Assembly (NCBI GenBank): GCA_035772405.1
Contig: JAYKKM010000506.1
Location: 165,001 to 229,000 of the forward strand
Length of the DNA: 64,000 bases
Reading direction: 5' to 3'
Origin: Chrysogorgia sp. JL179-B06
Lineage: Eukaryota; Cnidaria; Anthozoa; Scleralcyonacea; Chrysogorgiidae
Shown here: one piece after another, positions 57,986 through 64,000 of the stretch
How the letters are laid out: each line of letters starts with the position of its first letter
Position numbering within the stretch: position 1 is the first letter of the stretch
Notes under the pieces: model-generated
Seen by the model: the letters and a program-made list of their open reading frames with translations, nothing else
Databases searched by the model: none
Told to the model about the DNA's origin: nothing
Program-made: the position numbers and the translations under genes

Positions 57986-58505
57986 GGAGGGGGCAGAAGG
58001 AAAAGTGTTGGGCCATGAAACTATCAAAAATTGGTGGGGCTACGAAAACATTTGGAAAACCTTTGATGTGCCATGAAACCTTTTTGATTAGTATCAAAAG
58101 TAATCAAAGAAAACAAATATTTATAACATAGGAATTAAGTCCAAGAAATATCCATATCACACCGCAAAGAAAAGTTGTTTTGAGAACCCCTTCCCCCTAG
58201 AAATTATGTACATGTATATATAGTTTGGAATTCAGTGGTTCGAAACTAAGAGTTCAGGAATGCGAAAACCCAGCTGAAAACAAAGTTGATTGTTTTCCTT
58301 GCTCTATATGGCAGCTGACTACCATCAGTTCCCAGCACTCCTGTGTTGTCGGTATGAATGAAAATTTAAGATGTGCTGGGCCACGAAACTAAAACAAAAT
58401 GTATAGTAGGGTCATGAAACCATCCAGGGAAATTTGGTTGGGTCACGAAACTTTTCAGTTTTCCTTCTGCCCCCCTCCCGGGTGGAATTAATGACAACTC
58501 CCTTA
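57986..58505 (+). mobile_element. GGGCAGAAGG-type MITE upstream of gene B
   Basis: It begins GGAGGGGGCAGAAGGAAAA and ends TTTTCCTTCTGCCCCC…GGAATTAATGACAACTCCCTTA. It is the counterpart of the truncated copy at 5484-5940; the complete right end marks where the inverted duplication stops, near 58370. Confidence 0.82.
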
Positions 58506-59247
58506 CTCCTTATAGCCTCGTTATTGTGTACGAAATTGAAAATAATTTTTCTTCTGAAACAAGGCTATAAGGCAATGTAAATGCGCATAAATGAATATTA
58601 AATTGCCGCCATTTTGAAAAAGCTCATTTCACTGATCTCGAAAGAAGACTGGATCGAGCAACTATTGTTCAGAAAATGAAGCCGGAAGTTCGCCATTACT
58701 AAGGGACCAACTGAGGATCCTATGAGGATTATGTGTTCTTACCATCGACAAAATAATATAATTTTACTATAAAGAGGACCAGAAGACATTTTTCAAATTG
58801 CTGGGTAAAACGATTCATGGCCTACCTACAGATTTACTGCGACTTTGGCCCCTTAGCAATGGCCGCCGTTGGCTCTAATTATCCAGTGAGAGAAGCCTAA
58901 TATTAGACGTCAAATTAGGTTCAAGATTTTATGCATTTAATGTTAACAAAGAAACTATATTGGCCAGACACTAAACCTATTTCGCGAGCGTCACAGTTTG
59001 ATTTGCTTGCAAACTCGGAGCTTTTGATGATCTCTCAAAATCAGCTCAACAGATACAATAGAAAGCTCAATCCAGTCCTATTTTTGAGATAAATAAACAC
59101 TTTAAGTCGCGTACTTTGGTAGCTATAATATAAAAGTTACTTTTATTGACAATGTCCATTTGAAATCAATCCAATAGTTATCTGAGAAAAAATAGCAGGT
59201 GCAATATTATGTGGTTGATACGGCGTGGATAGTGGTATTCACTGCAT
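58506..59247. other. Intergenic DNA with minor repeat pieces
   Basis: CCTTATAGCCTCGTT and AACAAGGCTATAAGG form a small inverted pair (58508-58572). The foldback terminal word AAGACTGGATCGAGCAACTA occurs at 58645-58690 as a fragment. The rest, 58690-59247, shows no recognisable gene. Confidence 0.6.
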
Positions 59248-59993
59248 TACAGTCAACTCTCGTTATAGCGGACACACTGGGGACCTTCATTTGGTGTCCG
59301 TAATAGCGAGAGTCCGCAATAGCGAGAGTCGGAAATATCCCGATTTCAGGTTGTAAAATGTCACTACAATGTATTACTGCTTTTTTGTTTTAAAATGTCC
59401 AGTTTATTTCAATTTCTAGTTGACGTTTACTGTGATACAGTACACAGTACAAGTCAAAATACAAGTCAAAAATTTGTATTCAAATATTTGTTTATTCCAA
59501 AACCAAAAATACAACGTGTCAAATGTCTTTTCTTTCCTTTACTGGGAAGGTACAGTAACAAAACTCAGTAAACTTACACGAAGTTTTATTCTGTGATGAA
59601 GTACCTCTCTAGCGTGTTTCGATGTGATCTTTCGCTCACAGCATTCTCGCTCACTTTATATTTTTCTGTTTGTCATTTTTGTCGACAGAAATGATAACGA
59701 ACGGAATCTTCAAAGTACTTCCGCTGACAAATAGCAAGATGTAAATTGTCACTCGATAAATTAAAAAGTCATCACTTTCATGTGTCGAGAGAAAAATTCG
59801 TCCAAGGTGTCCGTTGTAACGAGAGTAGAACAATAAAAATGTTTGTTGGGGACCACATGAAGTGTCCGCAATTTCGTAATAGCGAGAGTCTGTAATAGCG
59901 AGAGATATTTCAATACATTTCATAGTAGTTTCGACCGGGGATTTACCAACTGTCCTTGATAGCGGGGTGTCCGCAAGGCGAAAGTTGACTGTA
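59248..59993. mobile_element. pogo/Tigger-type nonautonomous element
   Basis: The element is 59250-59991, with ends CAGTCAACTCTCGTTATAGC and CGAAAGTTGACTG, flanked by TA on both sides. Subterminal GTAATAGCGAGAGTC words are repeated near both ends, as in Tigger elements. Length is 742 bp with no transposase. The minus frame starting at 60052 runs across its end and is a shadow. Confidence 0.85.
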
Positions 59994-60098
59994 TTGGGAT
60001 TTATCCAACCACACCATTTTAAAAAGCATTCCGCGGAAACTCGGCTGCCCACAGAGTAGTTTCATCAGGTTTACCCAGGGTGTGACGTCACCAACTTC

Positions 60099-60312
60099 CC
60101 AGACTAGTTCGTAATGTCGACTGCGCATCAAAGTGACGCGTTCTGCGTCGGGATAAAACTTATTTCAATTCATAACATCAGGCTGGGGAATTCAGTATAA
60201 CGAATAGAAATGCAAATGTATATTGTGGTTTTAGCCTGATGTTATGAATTGAAATAAGTTTTATCGCGACGCAGAACGCGTCATTTTGATGCGCAGTCGA
60301 TATTACGAACTG
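60099..60312. mobile_element. Foldback MITE
   Basis: The left arm GTTCGTAATGTCGACTGCGC…ATAAAACTTATTTCAATTC…ACATCAGGCT (about 60099-60184) is mirrored by AGCCTGATGTTATGAATTG…TCGATATTACGAAC (60233-60310). Arms are about 80 bp with few mismatches and the spacer is 48 bp. Confidence 0.85.
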
Positions 60313-60504
60313 GCTTATTAAAAAGTACTATATGTCATCGACCTAAACCAGGCGCGCCAACAATCACACGGTCAGCGGTACATTAAATTTCCTGTCGTTT
60401 TAAACGTGGGTCTTCTGTTGATCTGTTCATTTCTTGGAGGACATGTTTAAGACATTGTTTCTTTATTTTTCGTAGCCAAAATGTGGTTAATATACGTCAA
60501 AATA

Positions 60505-60590
60505 CAATCGGGGGTTAGGAAGACACTTAAGGCGGGGGGTTAGGGTTAGAGAACTCATTAGGCGGGGGGTTAGAGTTAGGTTCTAAGCAA
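60505..60590. repeat. GGGTTAG-containing tandem words
   Basis: GGCGGGGGGTTAG occurs twice about 33 bp apart, with GGGTTAGGAAG and GGGTTAGAG nearby. It is a degenerate short repeat of telomere-like composition. Confidence 0.45.
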
Positions 60591-60904
60591 CCTCGTACCC
60601 TACACCCACGTAGGAATCTGGATATCTGCACGGAAGGTCAACAAATATATGAAGGTTTTACAGCAAATTAGAAGTGACAGCTTTCGCTAAATTGGATATA
60701 TGCTTCTTCATACATTTTGTAAAAGATAACCGTGGATGTATGGTGGATTATTAAGCTTGTTAGCTGCTTTTATGCCGACGAATGCTGACATGAAGAACTC
60801 TGAAGAGCATTGAATATTTCTCAATTATTCAGGTCAATAAAGTAGACAAAGGCAATGGAACAAAAACCACAAAAATTATCATATCGAAACATCCAGAAAT
60901 TCTG

Positions 60905-60992
60905 GGTGTCATGTGACCAGCCGATCCCAGGGCCATTTTCGCCGACCTTCCACCGTGGAAGCAAAATGCCCTGGGAACGAGGTTGGCAAAGT
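60905..60992. mobile_element. Short MITE with CCCAGGGC ends
   Basis: CCCAGGGCCATTTT (60926) is mirrored by AAAATGCCCTGGG (60963-60975), inside GTGACCAGCCGATCCCAGGG and CCTGGGAACGAGGTTGG. I recall this pattern as an abundant short repeat in anthozoan sequences, where its translation turns up in predicted proteins. The overlapping frames on both strands are therefore shadows. Confidence 0.6.
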
Positions 60993-61900
60993 ATTACAAT
61001 AAGATGGCGGATGACTGGATTATCTTTAGTTAACTGATTAGTGCTGTTGTTTTTGTAGCATGACCAGCATTTGAGCAAGGCTCGTTGTCAATGAGAGCTT
61101 GTCAATTTTTGTCATGCACAACTGTCAACGAAAAGTCTTGAGTATGATAGCTTCGTGTACTATTCATGCCACAAGACGTCGACATTGTCACATTGTCATT
61201 GACGTCACCATTACCTTGACTTATCCTACAGGGTACAAAAGGCCACACGCCACGTATATGCGATAAAAAGTGAAAAACACAAGCGAATTTCTTGGCAAAC
61301 TCTATATTGTGGTTTTCATATCCCGCGTGTGTTTGAAAGAAGGGCTGAGTTTCATGAGTATCCCAATTTAAAACATAATCCTAACCCCAATCCTAACCAA
61401 TCCTATTTCGGCAGTACACCAACCTTTATAGACAGGTACCTTGGTTTTGAGAACTATACTTGAGGACAAGCGGCCAGCGGTGTCATGTGAAACGTTGCAT
61501 TTCTGCCATGGCAATACGAGTCGTCGTCACTTTGTTTATATACTTCACACTTGATCTATGTATTTCGCCGTGGACGAAAGATTCTAAACTTTAAGCGATT
61601 TCGCTGATGGTTGACCTACAGTCTCTCTTCTAGAATCTTTAGTAATGGCGATCGTGCTCAGAGTTGTTTTTGGTAAAACCTAACGGTCAATTACATTTAC
61701 AGTAACATCAAGGTCTACTATATCTTAAACTTTTTATCCAAACAAATAAATTCACCTTGTCGTATTCACGTCGCTAAACTGAAGCATTTCAGTGACATCT
61801 TCGGCACGACAGCGTTTGCAACTAGAACGTACAGAAACTGTCCCGACTCCGTTAATTGTATTCAACGTTATGCCGAACGAGGTAAAAGAAAGAACGTTAT
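60993..61900. other. Intergenic DNA, no gene recognised
   Basis: A few CCTAACC words occur near 61380-61410. GTTTTTGGTAAAACC (about 61665) and AGTGACATCTTCGGCACGAC (about 61791) resemble parts of cnidarian dispersed repeats. No convincing coding region. Confidence 0.5.
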
Positions 61901-61914
61901 AAAGAGTTGATTTT

Positions 61915-62240
61915 TACTCTCTGACGAAGAGCTTTCGCTCGTTAGACAAAGACGTTCAAATGTAAATAATTTAGTTTGCAGGCTTCACTTCCTCGTAGTC
62001 TGAATTAACGAAGAAGACGAGACCTATTATATACATTATAAGAGCCATGGTAATACGTTACGTTAGCTCATAGAAGTTAGGGTTAGTATTAGGGTAAGGT
62101 TTAGGGTTAGGGTTAGGATTAGCGTGTATAAGTAGTCTAACGTTGCGCGCGAAGGCCCTTCGTAACATTTCACTTTACGTTTCACTCTCTGACAAAGCTA
62201 CCTTCGCTCGAAACGTTAGACTACTTACACGCTATTTCGG
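61915..62240. repeat. TTAGGG-like tract and inverted repeat with HHR-like words
   Basis: GGTTTAGGGTTAGGGTTAGG and neighbours (62077-62125) form a short telomere-like tract. AGCGTGTATAAGTAGTCTAACG (from 62123) is mirrored by CGTTAGACTACTTACACGCT (to about 62234). Inside lies CTGACAAAGC…GCTCGAAACGTTAG (62190-62220), a degenerate hammerhead-like core, and CTCTGACGAAGAGC…GCTCG at 61919 is a related broken copy. Confidence 0.55.
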
Positions 62241-62440
62241 CAGTACGCCAACCTTTTTACAATTTGATTTGTATTTCTACACTGCCTATATGCAGCACAA
62301 CACGTTTTATACCTGATCTATAGAGTGATATAAAATTTCTTTCAAGCTGCTTAGAAATCTGTGTAGGCGGTCTAACGCTTCGAATGTCTTTGTCAAAGGG
62401 TGAAACAGTAAAGTACACCAACTATAGTCAGAGTATCTCT

Positions 62441-62620
62441 GATCTACAGTAGCGAAGTTGGCCATAGCAAGTGGTCCATGCTATGCAAATTTTGAAACGA
62501 TTTGCATATTCACATCTTTAGAAATATATTGTTTTCAAAATATACGGGTTTAGTTATAAATTAGCATAGCATTGTACTCATTAGCATGAGTTGCTATGGC
62601 CAGCTTCGCCACTGCTGATC
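62441..62620. mobile_element. 180-bp MITE
   Basis: The ends GATCTACAGTAGCGAAGTTG/GCCATAGCAA and TTGCTATGGC/CAGCTTCGCCACTGCTGATC are inverted copies of about 30 bp with a few mismatches. The interior is AT-rich and also weakly self-complementary (ATGCAAATTTTG/GATTTGCAT). Confidence 0.75.
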
Positions 62621-63870
62621 TATATTGAAAAGATGTGTACACCCGTATGACGTGTCATACGTGAAGAGCGAAAAAGACAGTTTTCAAGAGCTTTGAGCGT
62701 TTTTCTTTTATATTCGAGATTCGGACCGCGTAGCCTATTCACATTGAACAATGTCGTTTAAATATCATCTGAATAATTGCATGCATGACTGATGCTTGAT
62801 CGTTTCGCCTTTTGAAATCCCAAGCGTCATCATCGTTCGCTTTTTCGCCGAAAAGGCCCCATTGCATCTGCTGATAAGTTTGTGTATTTAACTGAGTGTC
62901 CTGTATTTAACTGATGGTCCGACAGCTGTCCGTCAAAGGTCATGTCAAAGCTCATAATCGAATTGCTTTTTGCGCTTTTAATGTAAGCTATATTAGTGAC
63001 ATCGAAGAGGCCATCTTAATATACCGCCGCATCGTTACGGTTTGACAGATCGAATAATTCATGGCAATTCCTTTGATTAAGCATTTATACTCTCTTGCAA
63101 CAGGACGAGACACTGTGAAACTGAAAACCCTCTATAGCCATGACAGAATGAAGCTGTTAGTCAAAGTCTTATATGTTACCACATAAATGAATTCTTTAAA
63201 AAAGCAAAGTAAAACCCGTTTCAATTTCTCTCTGTTACCTTTCTCGCGCATTGTATCTCTGGTTTTTCACACGAGTCTACCATGAACATGTAATGTTCTG
63301 TCGTGCTGGAGTTTCACTCGAAGCGATAATTAGAAAATTGTAAGAAGAACTAAGTTCAAAACACTTACGTTTGTAGGGGAATATACGCGCTGTTGTTGAT
63401 AGCAACCGTTGCTCTCACGTTGTTGTGTTAGTGACAGCACCTTCAGTCGATTTGACAGTTATAACGGATCTGTTTGACAAACAACGAATGCTAATGGTCC
63501 CTTCGTCAGTTCTTTTCACACAGTTCCACTGTTTTTTCGCGATAACATCTGCCGGCACTTCGGACACTAACCTCACAAAGGTCCAACGTACGCAAGGTGT
63601 CAGCCGCCACGTGATCACAACGCAGAGACGTGATTGGCTATTCGATGGGAAGTCATGTACAGTAATTGCACTGTTATAGGCGCTTTCTGATTAAACTACG
63701 AAATAATTGCGAAGTCTTTTGATGAGTTTGTTGGCGTGTAATAGAAGTCATAACCTGTAATTGGCTTCGCAAAGATTTGCCCACGATCATGAAGATGAAA
63801 TAAATATATGTATGTGAGAATGAGACGACGAGATTATTTGATCGCAATGGGTAAACATGCGGTTGCGGCA
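62621..63870. other. Intergenic DNA, no gene recognised
   Basis: Overlapping frames on opposite strands at 63415-63679 show no known motif. On the minus strand CTACAAAC|GTAAGTG near 63368 would make a usable splice donor, so an untranslated first exon is conceivable, but nothing supports it further. Confidence 0.5.
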
Positions 63871-63874
63871 TGAA

Positions 63875-63958
63875 AAAAGAGAGAGGGAGATAGATCAGAG
63901 AGAGAGGGAGACAGATCAGAGAGAGGGGAGAGAGAGAAAACGAGAGATAGAGAGCTTG
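63875..63958. repeat. Purine-rich GA minisatellite
   Basis: GAGAGAGGGAGATAGATCAG and variants repeat three times with a step of about 28 bp, then pass into plain GA-rich sequence. The minus-strand frame covering it (Ser/Leu-rich) is low complexity. Confidence 0.85.
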
Positions 63959-64000
63959 GATATTAGAACAGCGTTTCAGAAAAGAATGGTAGGAAATCAT

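Noticed and set aside
59651..60131. Minus-strand frames of 133 and 62 codons
   Set aside because: They run across the end of the pogo/Tigger element into flanking DNA and show no transposase or other motif.
62190..62220. Second active hammerhead ribozyme
   Set aside because: The core reads CTGACAA, so the conserved G8 is missing, and the stem II arms are only about 3 bp.
63368..63679. First exon of a minus-strand gene (GTAAGTG donor near 63368, frame 63618-63415)
   Set aside because: A single donor-like word with no conserved protein and an equally long frame on the other strand is not enough.

Overview
The window looks like animal genomic DNA, most likely from a cnidarian and probably an anthozoan. 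The evidence is spliced rhodopsin-family GPCR genes with GT/AG introns, many degenerate non-LTR retrotransposons (LINEs), many DNA-transposon derivatives, a short interspersed repeat of a kind I remember from coral and anemone sequences (near 60.9 kb), and a 28-kb satellite array. No bacterial operons, CRISPR arrays or rRNA genes are visible. The taxonomic call is inference; no search was run.

Layout. (1) 1-5.5 kb: repeat debris, with a LINE C-terminal fragment, a frameshifted RecQ-like helicase relic, a 73-bp minisatellite and a 152-bp tRNA-derived repeat. (2) 5.5-17.3 kb: a two-exon aminergic-like GPCR gene (gene A, + strand; exons 7980-8501 and 12781-13437, 392 aa), followed by a second, 3'-truncated copy of its last exon (16513-17016). 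The intron and 3' flank are full of foldback elements, MITEs and a LINE. (3) 17.3-19.2 kb: LINE relics and a 43-bp palindrome-rich minisatellite. (4) 19.2-47.7 kb: about 155 copies of a 184-bp AT-rich satellite with nested higher-order duplications, carrying two copies of one TTAA-flanked MITE. (5) 47.7-52.1 kb: the 152-bp repeat split by a dead LINE that itself carries a foldback element, then MITE and tRNA-like SINE sequence. (6) 52.1-58.4 kb: a second intact copy of the GPCR gene (gene B, - strand; exons 56617-56096 and 52926-52270, also 392 aa). (7) 58.4-64 kb: no recognised gene; a pogo/Tigger-type element, foldback MITEs, telomere-like TTAGGG repeats and a purine-rich minisatellite.

Genes A and B are about 95% identical in protein. 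They point toward each other as the arms of a large inverted duplication (about 5.48-14.9 kb against 58.37-52.1 kb), with the satellite array near the middle. Comparing the arms gives natural empty sites for several mobile elements, which fixes their ends and target duplications well. Both receptors keep the amine-binding Asp of TM3 but lack both cysteines of the usual extracellular disulfide. Only these receptor genes look protein-coding; nearly all other open frames are shadows of repeats or transposon remains.
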